From Chitinophaga pinensis (GTDB taxonomy: Bacteria > Bacteroidota > Bacteroidia > Chitinophagales > Chitinophagaceae), in assembly GCA_945897185.1 (NCBI GenBank), contig CAMDFC010000010.1, positions 1 through 47,235 of the forward strand: a stretch of DNA of 47,235 nt. Reading direction: 5' to 3'. Positions 10,501-18,606 of this stretch are shown piece by piece (position 1 is the first letter of the stretch; each line of letters opens with the position of its first letter). The translations under genes and the position numbers were made by a program. The notes under the pieces are model-generated. The model made no database searches. It was not told where the DNA came from and worked only from the letters and a program-made list of their open reading frames with translations.

Positions 10501-10807
10501 CTTGTAATTCTGGTTCAAAGTTGGAAGCTTCGGTGAGTTCAAATTCCTCGAGAATACCATCTGCATTTGGGAGGGAGAAGACAATGTTGGTGGAGCTGGT
10601 TCTGACTGCCGTCAACAAATATTGTTGCATGGCAGTTAGATCGGCATCGAACAATTTGTAATTGGTGGGCATGGAAGGCTTTGGAGCTATTCTTTCAATT
10701 GGAATTATAGCAGGCCCATGTTCAGTCCAAAAATTATTTTGTTGTGCAAAAGTTTGTACAAATGTAAATAGAATGATAATTGTAAAGAGCGTAAGCTTTT
10801 TTATCAT
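7541..10807 (-). CDS. Secreted reprolysin-like metalloprotease with FN3 repeats and T9SS sorting domain
   Basis: This 1,088-residue multidomain exoenzyme begins with a signal peptide (MIKKLTLFTIIILFTFVQTFAQ) and a propeptide region. The metzincin catalytic domain covers about residues 200-410, with zinc motif HEIGHQLGANH at 347-357 and Met-turn MSY at 379-381, as in M12B/reprolysin-like peptidases. A Cys-rich stretch GCIGCVC precedes the active site. Then come Ig-like segments (about 410-680), two fibronectin type III modules (about 680-860), a pre-peptidase C-terminal (PPC) beta domain (about 862-980), and a C-terminal por-secretion domain (SIYPNP... to the end, about 1014-1088) for export by the type IX system. 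It should be released from or anchored to the cell surface and digest proteins. The two FN3 modules are nearly identical in DNA. Confidence 0.93.
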   Translation of the reverse strand: MIKKLTLFTIIILFTFVQTFAQQNNFWTEHGPAIIPIERIAPKPSMPTNYKLFDADLTAMQQYLLTAVRTSSTNIVFSLPNADGILEEFELTEASNFEPELQAKFSDIRSFSGIGITDKSASVKLSISPQGIQTMVFRSDKEEEYIEPYTDDKLTYSVFKSQRKIGQMPWNCSTQDNQLASALNQIVTDQPISIARSGGNLKILRLALSCNGEYANYFGATETTLDREARVLAAFNATLTRCNGIFEKDLALHLSLIPTTTSVIYYTPATDPYSTTLSTWNSQLQTTLTAVIGEANYDIGHMFGASGGGGNAGCIGCVCNAGKGSGITSPADGIPSGDNFDIDYVAHEIGHQLGANHTFSMSTEGAGVNKEVGSGITIMSYAGITAQDVAPHSIDIFHQASIAQVQTNIETKTCGTTLSIAGNNTGPVVAPLTIYTIPRSTPFALTGSASDLNGDPLTYTWEQNDNGNATTTGAASVASATKTIGPNWISFRPTSSPTRYFPQLSTILAGQNVTGPLPGGDAGANIEALSSVARTLNFRLTVRDNAPFSSNTLSPEVGQTSFADVVITVSGTSGPFAVTAPNTAVSWGVGTTQNVTWSVGSTDLAPINVVNVKISLSTDGGQTFPIVLAETTPNDGTHPVVIPNNIGNTARIKIEAIGNIFFDISNANFNIITAPLCGDPIGLTTASITANSATISWTAVANATSYSVEYKLNTATTWTVLNAAQTTTTASLTGLTEGTAYNWRVRATCASGTGNYATANFSTTAACGNPTGLTTSGITTTNANLAWVAVANATSYSVEYKLNTATTWTVFNAAQTTTTASLTGLTAGTAYNWRVRATCASGTGAYVSVNFTTTSSGIVTSCQNPLDNDLNGTTAGAAIIPFNTNVTGLISPASDIDFYRFAITIAGRITISLTTLPADYNVRLRNAAGTQVAVAQRTGTRSESFNYNAAVGTYYVEVYGANAAANNATRCYTLRVALVTAARNNRIVLPTETIVLGSANSSISASTSENNAVSIYPNPTQQLLNVVLNQHSGSSTIELFDAFGKKVISEKTTSSSTQLDLSKLAKGVYLIRINNNNQLVHQSKIIKQ
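8281..8713. repeat. Near-identical tandem DNA repeat encoding two FN3 modules
   Basis: The blocks 8281-8443 and 8551-8713 differ at only about two bases over roughly 163 bp, with a 270-bp (90-codon) period. They encode matching parts of two consecutive fibronectin type III domains in the metalloprotease. The flanking parts of the two modules are more diverged. Confidence 0.9.
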
Positions 10808-10964
10808 GAGGGGGAGGTAAGGGGTTAATTTTGGTTTATGAAATTACACAATTTCCCTATTAATTCCTATGAAACGATAGTGATTTGTAAGAAAATCCAG
10901 GAGCAAGAAATACAAGTAGCTGACTGTTTGAGACTAATGCAAAAATCATTAAACAAAAAACTTT

Positions 10965-12494
10965 TCAAATTTCAAAACGAATGCCTTGTGCCAGAGGCAT
11001 TGTTGACCCATAATTGATGGTATTGGTTTGTCGCCTCATATAGGCTTTCCAGCTATCAGAACCACTTTCTCTTCCTCCACCTGTTTCTTTTTCTCCGCCA
11101 AATGCTCCACCAATTTCAGCGCCGGATGTGCCGATGTTTATATTGGCAATTCCGCAATCTGAACCTGCTGCGGACAAAAACTGTTCTGCCTCGCGTAAAT
11201 TAAGTGTAAATAGAGATGAGGATAAACCCTGTGGCACATCGTTCTGAAATGCAATGGCTTGGTCTAAGCTATCACATTTCATCAGATAGAGAATTGGAGC
11301 AAAGGTTTCTTCTTTTACAACATGAGATTGGGTTTTCATTACAATGATGGCGGGCTTTACATAGCAGCCTGATTCATATCCTGTTCCACCCAAAACGTCT
11401 CCCCCGGTTAACAAGCTGCCACCTTCGGCTTGTGCTTGTAAAATTGCATTTGAAAAAGCATGAACAGCATGGGTATCAATTAACGGACCCACATGGTTTT
11501 CTTTGAGTAAGGGATTGCCAATTTTAAGCTGACCATAGGCTTTTACCAATCTTGTTTTTACTTCATCGTAGCAATCGGTATGTACAATCAATCTTCTGGT
11601 GGTGGTGCAACGCTGACCGCCTGTACCAACAGCGCCAAAAACGACAGCAGGAATTACCAGGTCAAGATCAGCTGCTTTGGAAACAATGATGGCATTGTTT
11701 CCTCCTAATTCAAGTAAGCTTCTGCCCAATCTTTGTGCAACGGCGGTTCCAACTGATTTGCCCATTCTCGTAGAACCTGTTGCGGAAACCAAGGGTAGCC
11801 TAGGATCATTCGACATCAATTGTCCTACTACGGCATCACCAACAACAAGGCAGGATACTCCTTCTGGAATGTTGTTTGCGGCAAAGACGCGGCTTACAAT
11901 AAGCTGACAAGCAATTGCAGACAGCGGTGCTTTTTCTGAGGGCTTCCAAACGCAGGTATTTCCGCAGACCCAAGCCAGCATTGTGTTCCAAGACCAAACC
12001 GCAACTGGAAAATTGAATGCAGAGATGATGCCCACCACACCAAGCGGGTGGTATTGTTCATACATGCGGTGAGAAGGACGTTCGGAGTGCATGGTGAGTC
12101 CGTATAATTGTCTGGATAAACCCACAGCAAAATCACAGATGTCAATCATTTCTTGCACTTCGCCCCATCCTTCCTGTAGGCTTTTACCCATTTCATAGCT
12201 AACGAGTCTGCCTAAATCTTCTTTGTATTTGCGAAGTTCATCACCAATCAATCTTACAATTTCTCCTCTTTTTGGTGCAGGCATGGCGCTCCAAACTTTA
12301 TAAGCTTCCACTGCTGTTTTTATAACTTTGTTATAGTCTTCTTCTGTTGCCAGTTGGGTGGAACCAATTGTTTTACCATCTACTGGTGAAATGGAATCCA
12401 ACAATGCGCCTTTGCCTTGCCAGTGTATTGAACCTGTAGAAATGCCATTGTTTTTTTCGCCTAAGCCCAACGCAATTAATGAAGAAGAAATCAT
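10965..12494 (-). CDS. Alpha-aminoadipic semialdehyde dehydrogenase (ALDH7 type)
   Basis: At 509 residues this is a full-length aldehyde dehydrogenase. It has the NAD-binding stretch around residues 155-240, catalytic Cys296 in GTGGQRCTTTRRL and general-base Glu262 in LLELGGNNAI. The variants LELGGNN and GQRCTTTRRL are typical of the ALDH7 (antiquitin/AmaB) group, which oxidises alpha-aminoadipic semialdehyde, in equilibrium with piperideine-6-carboxylate, to alpha-aminoadipate. The upstream neighbour, 30 bp away on the same strand, is a saccharopine dehydrogenase that makes this very aldehyde. That supports the assignment and an operon for lysine degradation in the cytoplasm. Confidence 0.9.
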   Translation of the reverse strand: MISSSLIALGLGEKNNGISTGSIHWQGKGALLDSISPVDGKTIGSTQLATEEDYNKVIKTAVEAYKVWSAMPAPKRGEIVRLIGDELRKYKEDLGRLVSYEMGKSLQEGWGEVQEMIDICDFAVGLSRQLYGLTMHSERPSHRMYEQYHPLGVVGIISAFNFPVAVWSWNTMLAWVCGNTCVWKPSEKAPLSAIACQLIVSRVFAANNIPEGVSCLVVGDAVVGQLMSNDPRLPLVSATGSTRMGKSVGTAVAQRLGRSLLELGGNNAIIVSKAADLDLVIPAVVFGAVGTGGQRCTTTRRLIVHTDCYDEVKTRLVKAYGQLKIGNPLLKENHVGPLIDTHAVHAFSNAILQAQAEGGSLLTGGDVLGGTGYESGCYVKPAIIVMKTQSHVVKEETFAPILYLMKCDSLDQAIAFQNDVPQGLSSSLFTLNLREAEQFLSAAGSDCGIANINIGTSGAEIGGAFGGEKETGGGRESGSDSWKAYMRRQTNTINYGSTMPLAQGIRFEI

Positions 12495-12524
12495 GATGAT
12501 TACATTTAATAGGATGAAAAAGCA

Positions 12525-13580
12525 CTATGCTTTAAAATAACTTCCTGTTTGTGTTTCTAGAAAAGCATTGAAGTCGATGTCTTCTTGTTTGATGAAACCT
12601 TGCTGAGGTAGTTTTCCATCTGCAACCATTTCTACTACTGCTGCTAGTGATGCTGCGGTAGTCCAGGATATGGCACGCCATTTTTTACCATCCACTTCAA
12701 TCGGATGAAAAGAGCGATAATATTCTTCCCTAGCCAGTCCCTCTTTTTTCCATCCTTCTACTACAGCATAAACAATTACTACATCTTCTGCTACTGGTGG
12801 TTTTGCTTCTGTTAGTATTTGTTCCACCAATTCTCTTTTCTCCTTAAGAATCAATTCATATAAAAGAAAACGCATAAGTTTTGCGTGGCCTGGGTAGCGT
12901 ATGGTTTTGTAGTTGAGTGTGTCTACTTTTCCTTCGTAAGTCTCGCACATCGTGCCTAGTCCGCCTGAAGTACTGAAAGCTTCATAATCACGACCTTCTA
13001 TATTGATGTGTTCTAGTCCATCTAATGAAGGCACCATTTTTTTTTCACCATTGTGAATGACCTCTGAGTCATTGATGTATTCATTAATTACGCCAGCAGG
13101 CGACCATGTAAATGAATAGCCCAACAATCCATTGGGGTACATGGGTAATGCACCAACGCGCAATTCAATGTCGCGTAGCTTTGTAAATCTTTTTGCAAGA
13201 TCTGATCCGATGATGCCAATTAACCCGGGTGCTAAACCACATTGTGGAGCCATCGCCCCTTTAGCGGTAGCAGACATTTCAAGAATGGCTTTGGTTGTTG
13301 GTACATCTTCTGTTAAATCGAAATAATGTTTGCTATGGGCATGTGCAATTTTTGCGATGCTGAGGTTGAGGTTATAGGGCATGCAAGAAACTATGGTATC
13401 ATATTTCGGGATAGTTTCTTGTAAAAGTGTTGAATCATTGATATCACCGTTTATAATGGTAAATCCAGGGTTTTCAGGAGGATTGGTTTTATCGAATCCT
13501 GTTACGTTAAATCGCTTGTTGAGTAGGATGCCTACCAATGAGCCGACTTTCCCCATGCCAAAAACAAGAATCGTTTTCAT
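12525..13580 (-). CDS. Saccharopine dehydrogenase family protein
   Basis: The 351-residue protein starts with a Rossmann fold (ILVFGMGKVGSLVG) and continues with the saccharopine-dehydrogenase pattern: IINGDINDS, VSCMPYNLNLSIAKIA and CGLAPGLIG. This is the LYS9-like, glutamate-forming branch, which splits saccharopine into glutamate and alpha-aminoadipic semialdehyde. Its length fits the short bacterial version. It is the first gene of a two-gene operon with the ALDH7 gene, so the pair covers two consecutive steps of the saccharopine pathway for lysine. The lysine-ketoglutarate reductase for the first step is not in the window. The start ATG at 13580 lies at a divergent promoter region shared with the indoleamine-dioxygenase-like gene. 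Confidence 0.88.
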   Translation of the reverse strand: MKTILVFGMGKVGSLVGILLNKRFNVTGFDKTNPPENPGFTIINGDINDSTLLQETIPKYDTIVSCMPYNLNLSIAKIAHAHSKHYFDLTEDVPTTKAILEMSATAKGAMAPQCGLAPGLIGIIGSDLAKRFTKLRDIELRVGALPMYPNGLLGYSFTWSPAGVINEYINDSEVIHNGEKKMVPSLDGLEHINIEGRDYEAFSTSGGLGTMCETYEGKVDTLNYKTIRYPGHAKLMRFLLYELILKEKRELVEQILTEAKPPVAEDVVIVYAVVEGWKKEGLAREEYYRSFHPIEVDGKKWRAISWTTAASLAAVVEMVADGKLPQQGFIKQEDIDFNAFLETQTGSYFKA

Positions 13581-13747
13581 TATAAATATATTTGTATGCT
13601 GAAATTACTTTAGATTGAGCGATATAAAAAAACAGTTTAGTAAATCGGCATTAATAGCTGAGAAATAAATATATAAGTGATGTTCTTGTTTCATGCTGTA
13701 TCTAAAGGATATCCCGTAATTTTCAAAATCAATGAATCGCTAAATTT

Positions 13748-15166
13748 ATGCAACAGAATTATACAGATGGATTTTTTAATGTAGGTCCAGTTTACGGATT
13801 TTTACCACAATCACTTCCGCTTTCCGTTTTGCCAGAAACTTATACAGGGCTTCAAGAACTATTAGACAAGATGCCTGTACAATTGGATGCTGAACATTTT
13901 GGGTATTTGCATTATCCAAATAAAATTGTGGAGGCTGTAGATCAATTACACAATTACATTGATGCGGTAAAAGTGGAAGAAGATGTAAGCATAATACAAG
14001 CACTGTTTCGTGGTTATTCATTTCTTGCATCTGCATTTACTTTGGAGTCTTCTTTTCAGCATTACCGAGAAACAGGAAATTACGGTAAGGCAAGAAATGT
14101 ATTGCCGATACAAATTGCACAGCCTTTTGTTGCTGTTGCAGATAAGATGGATGTATATCCTTGGTTGGATTATCACTATGCGTATTCATTGGGCAATTTC
14201 AAAAAGAAAGACGATGCAGCAGGATTAGAATGGACAAATTTAGAAATGTGTGTAAGGTTTTCCGGACAACCCGATGAGGTTGGATTTATCATGTTGCATG
14301 TTGATATTAACCAACACTCTGCAGATCTTGTGGGTTCTGTTATGAAGGCCTTAGAAGCGGTTGCTCATGGTGAAACAGAAAATGTAGAAGCGGCGTTAGA
14401 TTGGAACATGCGTACGATGGTTGAAATGAACAACAGGAGAAGAGAAATGTGGAAGGCATCGCGTTGGCAGCACTATAATGATTTTAGGGTCTTCATCATG
14501 GGAGTAAAAGGGAATGAAGAATTGTTTGGTGATGGGGTTACGTATACGGGAGTTTGGGATGAGCCAAAACAGTTCAGAGGTCAAACTGGAGCACAAGATG
14601 ATATTATTCCAATGGAAGATATTTTTTCTGGTGTGATTAATTACTATCCCAAGAATGAGCTCACGAAATATTTACTTGATCTAAGAACGTATAGACCTAA
14701 ATGTATTCAGCAGTTTTTTATTGATTTAGAAAAAGAGGTTGAAGGAATACACCACCGTGGTATGTTGGGTTATTTACAGGAACAGAAAAGTGTAGTGGGA
14801 CTGTCAAGATTGCTTGGCATACTTGAACAGATTTATCATTTTAGAAATGGGCATTGGCAGTTTGTACAGAAATACATTATGGCCAATACGCCTTATGCAA
14901 AGGCAACAGGAGGAACACCCATTACCAGTTGGTTGCCCAATCAATTAAAAGCTGTAATGCAGCAAATGCAGGATGTGTTGGATATTATTGCTTCATTAGA
15001 AATTGAAATGGATGAAACCACTTCCTCTATTGTTACATCCAACCAAACAACTTTGCCTCAAAAACAAAAATTGTTGGAAGAACAATTGGTTATGGTAGCT
15101 GGAGAACAATTTTCGGCCGAGAAAGTATTTGACTTGAATGATAAATTTGGTTTGAAGGATCAATAA
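13748..15166 (+). CDS. Indoleamine 2,3-dioxygenase-like heme protein
   Basis: This 472-residue protein has the layout of the indoleamine 2,3-dioxygenase family. An N-terminal small domain ends near YGKARNVLP. The helical heme domain carries VFIMGVKGNEELFGDGVTY (about 248-266) and, late in the protein, FRNGHWQFVQKYI followed by KATGGTPITSWL (about 365-396). His369 aligns with the proximal heme ligand, and ATGGT with the flexible GTGGT loop of animal IDO. The reaction would open the indole ring of tryptophan to N-formylkynurenine. It is longer than typical IDO (about 400), with a coiled C-terminal extension. No kynureninase or formamidase gene is nearby. Identification rests on motif recall, so a related heme protein with another substrate remains possible. 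Confidence 0.78.
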   Translation: MQQNYTDGFFNVGPVYGFLPQSLPLSVLPETYTGLQELLDKMPVQLDAEHFGYLHYPNKIVEAVDQLHNYIDAVKVEEDVSIIQALFRGYSFLASAFTLESSFQHYRETGNYGKARNVLPIQIAQPFVAVADKMDVYPWLDYHYAYSLGNFKKKDDAAGLEWTNLEMCVRFSGQPDEVGFIMLHVDINQHSADLVGSVMKALEAVAHGETENVEAALDWNMRTMVEMNNRRREMWKASRWQHYNDFRVFIMGVKGNEELFGDGVTYTGVWDEPKQFRGQTGAQDDIIPMEDIFSGVINYYPKNELTKYLLDLRTYRPKCIQQFFIDLEKEVEGIHHRGMLGYLQEQKSVVGLSRLLGILEQIYHFRNGHWQFVQKYIMANTPYAKATGGTPITSWLPNQLKAVMQQMQDVLDIIASLEIEMDETTSSIVTSNQTTLPQKQKLLEEQLVMVAGEQFSAEKVFDLNDKFGLKDQ

Positions 15167-15182
15167 ATACTAATTTTGGGAT

Positions 15183-15578
15183 ATGATAAGGTTGATGGTG
15201 ATTGTATTGTCAGTGTTTAGTTTAATGTCTTGCGATAAGCAGCAGGAGCTACAACAGGTTGTATCTGATTCGACTTGTTACAAAGGTAAATTGGTTTTGG
15301 TGGGTATATGCGGTAATGCGGTGGTTCAGGTATTGGATGACCGTATGCCAGCTTCGTTTTATGAAGCAAACTGGAAAGATGAATCTACTGGAATTAGTTA
15401 TCAGAAAGTGATGGGAAATACAAACTATTGTGGTTTTCCAGCTGATCTAAAAGTAAATGAGGAGTTTTATTTTAGGATAGACCCGCCAACTACAGCCCCT
15501 CCTTATTGTGCGAACTGTAAGGCATTGAGTCCAACTCCCCAACTAAGACAGTATATTCAAATTTGCGGGAACAAATAG
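15183..15578 (+). CDS. Small cysteine-containing lipoprotein, unknown function
   Basis: The 131-residue product has a lipoprotein signal (MIRLMVIVLSVFSLMSC, Cys17). The mature part is small, with several Cys residues including a CANC motif near residue 113, and no domain that I recognise. It begins 16 bp after the stop of the indoleamine-dioxygenase-like gene and is probably co-transcribed with it. A role in envelope biology is all that can be inferred. Confidence 0.7.
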   Translation: MIRLMVIVLSVFSLMSCDKQQELQQVVSDSTCYKGKLVLVGICGNAVVQVLDDRMPASFYEANWKDESTGISYQKVMGNTNYCGFPADLKVNEEFYFRIDPPTTAPPYCANCKALSPTPQLRQYIQICGNK

Positions 15579-15597
15579 AAAGGAGCAAAAAATTAAT

Positions 15598-17088
15598 TTA
15601 CCCAACTGGAATGCCCTGAGGAAATCTGAAATAATTTTTAGGGTCAACTGCTTTTTTAATGGCCTTTAATCTTGGAAGTGCAGGTCCATAATAAGTATTT
15701 AGAAAGTTGGCTTCGTTTCTATCAATAAAGTTAACATAGCTGAATTTTGATGTAAATGCTTCCATAATCAAAAGGAATTCATCTAGCCACTGTTTATTGT
15801 CAAAAATATTTTGATCGCCATCCTTCCAAGTAAGCTCAATGGTAGTAATCATTTTTGCGTCACGAGCAAAGAAAGCAGTTGCATCAGGGGCGGTTAAACT
15901 TATTGCTCCACCTAAAAGAAAATAGTTAAATTTTGCGCTACCTGATGTGACTGGCCATTCTGCTAGTTTGGCAAAAATAGTGGCTTGTGCAGCTGCACTC
16001 AGTGGCTCAAATGCAAAACGAGAACGTTCATGAACAAACTTTGGTGCTCCCTCTTCCGAACGCAATTCTTGTGCCTTCCAATAGTCTTCATTTGTCACAA
16101 CTCTAATAGGTGTTGAAATAGCATTGACGGGTGCCATAAGGGCATCAAATTCTGCAATTTCTCCCTTGAATTGTCCACGTAAAGTCACAACAGGACGCAA
16201 TACAAATCCTGCTGGTTGTACGCGCCTTCTTACCATTTCAATAGTTACTTTTACTCCTAGGGTATTTGGTGCTGTCATGAGCACATCCTGAAGTTTTGCG
16301 AATACAAGTTCGGGGAAGTTGTTCCAGGCCAATTCAAACATGGTTACTCTCGTAACAGCAAAGGGCTTGAATGTAAATGAAGTATGTATGCCAAAATTTC
16401 CACCACCTGCACCACGGATGGCCCAGAAAAGATCAGGGTTTTCTGTCTCACTGCAAATGGCAATATCTCCTTCGGCAGTCACCATTCTGGTTTCAACCAA
16501 CTGATCACAGGTAAGTCCATGTGCCCTCATGTTAAATCCTATTCCTCCACCAAGTACCAATCCACCCATACCCACATTTTTGCTTATTGAGTGCGTGATA
16601 GCCAAACTTGTTTCGCTGAATGCAGAAAAAACATGTCTGTTTCTTGCACCCCCATCAACAGTGGCTAAACCGGTTGATGAGTTCAAAGAAATATTTGTCA
16701 TTCCAGAAAGGTCGAGCAGTAATTCATTGGTAGAAGAATATCCCGCATAAGAATGTCCACCTGAACGGGTAGTGATTGCAATGTTATTTTGTCTGGCCCA
16801 TTTGACAGTTGTTACAACATCTTTTTCGGTCACACATCGGACAACTGCCTGCGGAATTGTTTTCCCATATTGTAAAGCGTAAGGAATTGTAAAGGGATCA
16901 AAGCCAGTTGCTCCTGGTAAGAGGACGGTCCCGTTTAATTGATTTGAAAGAATTTGCCAGTCGAATTCAGATAGCAGATCTGTTTTGGAGCAACCTTGTA
17001 AAAAGCCAACCAAGGAAGGCGTTAACAATGCTCCACCAATTGTTTTAGAGCCAAGACTTATAAAACTTTTTCTGCTGAGCTGCGTCAT
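15598..17088 (-). CDS. FAD-linked oxidase, BBE-like (berberine bridge enzyme family)
   Basis: The 496-residue protein has an N-terminal export signal with a single-Arg variant of the Tat motif (SRKSFISLG) followed by a lipobox-like LQGC (Cys33). The FAD-binding PCMH domain follows, with ITTRSGGHSYAGY; His112 there is the expected covalent flavin ligand. The glycine run GGLVLGGGIGF is at about 175-185. The usual second flavin ligand, Cys in the C-P-T-V-G-type motif, is replaced by Ser169 (SKNVG), so attachment should be monocovalent. The C-terminal BBE domain ends with YYGPALPRLKAIKK and DPKNYFRFPQGI. The family oxidises alcohols, sugars or alkaloids with O2; the substrate is unknown. Confidence 0.9.
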   Translation of the reverse strand: MTQLSRKSFISLGSKTIGGALLTPSLVGFLQGCSKTDLLSEFDWQILSNQLNGTVLLPGATGFDPFTIPYALQYGKTIPQAVVRCVTEKDVVTTVKWARQNNIAITTRSGGHSYAGYSSTNELLLDLSGMTNISLNSSTGLATVDGGARNRHVFSAFSETSLAITHSISKNVGMGGLVLGGGIGFNMRAHGLTCDQLVETRMVTAEGDIAICSETENPDLFWAIRGAGGGNFGIHTSFTFKPFAVTRVTMFELAWNNFPELVFAKLQDVLMTAPNTLGVKVTIEMVRRRVQPAGFVLRPVVTLRGQFKGEIAEFDALMAPVNAISTPIRVVTNEDYWKAQELRSEEGAPKFVHERSRFAFEPLSAAAQATIFAKLAEWPVTSGSAKFNYFLLGGAISLTAPDATAFFARDAKMITTIELTWKDGDQNIFDNKQWLDEFLLIMEAFTSKFSYVNFIDRNEANFLNTYYGPALPRLKAIKKAVDPKNYFRFPQGIPVG

Positions 17089-17215
17089 TATGTAGTTTTG
17101 GTTGAGATACGGGAGCTTAATGACTGCAAACTAATATTGAAATTTCATTTAAAGAAGAAAATTTATACCCAGTCTTTAATAAAAGTTGTTTTATACGCAA
17201 TCGGTAAAATTGAAT

Positions 17216-17965
17216 TTATAGGGCAGGATTATTTTTTTCACAAGAAATACCTTTAACCGGTTCGCACTTTAGCAAATCCTGCCAATACGATTCTTCAAAA
17301 AGCGAAACGCCCTCTGCTGATATTTCCATGTCATGCCAATGTATGTTGGTTAAGCCGGCTGCCTCGAGACATCTTTCATGCATTTTTTTAGAAAGATGGT
17401 AATTGGTAAGGTCAATATGGCTTTCGTCAGGTAAATAAAGTTTAAAAATTACTTCATCCCCATCATTGAATCCTTTTTGAATTCTTTCGAAACCATATTT
17501 GCGCATCGACATTTCCGGGTGTTTGCATTCAGGATTGTTGTTGATTGTTACAAATCTCCCTCCGGGTTTCAAATGTTTTGCAATAACATTACACATGGTT
17601 TGTAATTGCGATTCATTTTCAGAATAATTCAACAAATACGATGCTGAGATCAGATCAAATTTCCTTCCTAGATCAAGGTCCAGCGCATTTCCAACAAAAT
17701 AGGATATACCCAACGGATCAACTTTTTCTGCTTCGTTGGCCAATACAATCATTTGCTCTGAAAGGTCTATTCCCACTACTTCGGCGGCGCCTTTTAGTTT
17801 ATATAGACGGGTGTAAAATCCCTCACCACAGGCAAGGTCTAGCACAGATTTGCCATTCATGTCACCTGCTATGTTAAATAAGGTATGTGCTTCCAGGTAT
17901 TTTCGCCAAGGCAGCGATTTGGAATACTTGTATTCATCTGCTATTTTGTTGTAGTCGGTAGACAT
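17216..17965 (-). CDS. Class I SAM-dependent methyltransferase
   Basis: The 249-residue soluble protein has the methyltransferase motif I VLDLACGEGFYTRLY (41-55), the acidic end of beta-2 in VVGIDLSEQMI, and motif IV-like FDLISASYLLNYS. This is the ubiquinone/menaquinone-type or small-molecule methyltransferase fold. The substrate is unknown. Its start is divergent from the first small lipoprotein, 85 bp away. The first 20 codons and this 85-bp spacer exist a second time at 19132-19278, as part of the segmental duplication described separately. Confidence 0.88.
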   Translation of the reverse strand: MSTDYNKIADEYKYSKSLPWRKYLEAHTLFNIAGDMNGKSVLDLACGEGFYTRLYKLKGAAEVVGIDLSEQMIVLANEAEKVDPLGISYFVGNALDLDLGRKFDLISASYLLNYSENESQLQTMCNVIAKHLKPGGRFVTINNNPECKHPEMSMRKYGFERIQKGFNDGDEVIFKLYLPDESHIDLTNYHLSKKMHERCLEAAGLTNIHWHDMEISAEGVSLFEESYWQDLLKCEPVKGISCEKNNPAL

Positions 17966-17971
17966 GTTTGA

Positions 17972-18003
17972 TTTGTTTATCGTTTAAATATCATTTATTT
18001 TAG
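17972..18003 (+). promoter_or_regulatory. Candidate Bacteroidota-type promoter for lipoprotein A1
   Basis: TTTG at 17972-17975 and TATTTTAG at 17996-18003 are 20 bp apart. They resemble the Bacteroidota sigma factor consensus (TTTG, about 20 bp, TAnnTTTG) with one mismatch in the -7 element. The predicted transcript would start about 40 bp before the A1 ATG. In the duplicated spacer the -7-like element persists as TATATTAG at 19222-19229, but the -33 element is weaker. Confidence 0.35.
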
Positions 18004-18050
18004 TCAGTATATTTTAAATTACTTCAATCTATTGATTCAAATCAAATAAC

Positions 18051-18551
18051 ATGAAACAATTTCTTATTATTTTTTCTGCAGCATTTTTTCTGCTTAGTTG
18101 CCAAAATCAATCTAGTTCGGCATGGCAGACCATGACATTTATTCAGGATAAACCTTTATTGACGCATGTAAATCTAGGAGATACTTCAGATGGTCATGGT
18201 GATGGATTGGCTTTTGAGGCAGTATTGAGGGATACTGCGGGAACAGTCGTTGGTGAAGTATTGGGTTGGATAGTAACTGTAGATATTATGGATGGTGACT
18301 CTGCGAATACTGTTCACATTACAGACCGTATTGGAACGATAGTTGCTAAATTTGGAGATGAAAATAAAATTGTTGCCGCTGGTGGAACCAGCTATCAAAA
18401 GGGGGAACAAGAAATGAAGTCAGGAATTAAACAAAAAAGAGCTGTTGTTGGTGGAACAGGGAAGTATAAAGGCATTAAGGGGGAAGTAACGACTACTAGA
18501 AATGAGGATGGAACATACACGCATGTGTTAGATGTAAAAATGGCTAACTAG
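18051..18551 (+). CDS. Small AOC/dirigent-barrel-like lipoprotein, copy A1
   Basis: The 166-residue lipoprotein has signal MKQFLIIFSAAFFLLSC with Cys17. The mature domain of about 149 residues has no helix-rich stretch and alternates like an all-beta barrel. Conserved points are the His/Asp-rich GHGDG (48-52), VGEVLGWIVTVDIMDGD (67-83) and GGTGKYKG (134-141) followed by a Gly-Glu turn. The GGTGKYKG-x-x-G-E ending recalls allene oxide cyclase and dirigent barrels (GTGxFxGAxG), so I call it AOC-like by pattern only. It is the first of five paralogues in a row on this strand. A bound ligand or enzyme activity cannot be told. Confidence 0.75.
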   Translation: MKQFLIIFSAAFFLLSCQNQSSSAWQTMTFIQDKPLLTHVNLGDTSDGHGDGLAFEAVLRDTAGTVVGEVLGWIVTVDIMDGDSANTVHITDRIGTIVAKFGDENKIVAAGGTSYQKGEQEMKSGIKQKRAVVGGTGKYKGIKGEVTTTRNEDGTYTHVLDVKMAN

Positions 18552-18606
18552 TCCATTTGCAACAATCTACTTGTTTTCGAAAAAACTATAATCTAAACAC
18601 AACCAA

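Noticed and set aside
13587-13594. TATATTTG, a match to the Bacteroidota -7 element, in the divergent region before the IDO-like gene
   Set aside because: No -33 TTTG lies at the right spacing. It almost touches the saccharopine dehydrogenase start, so it is probably chance in AT-rich DNA.
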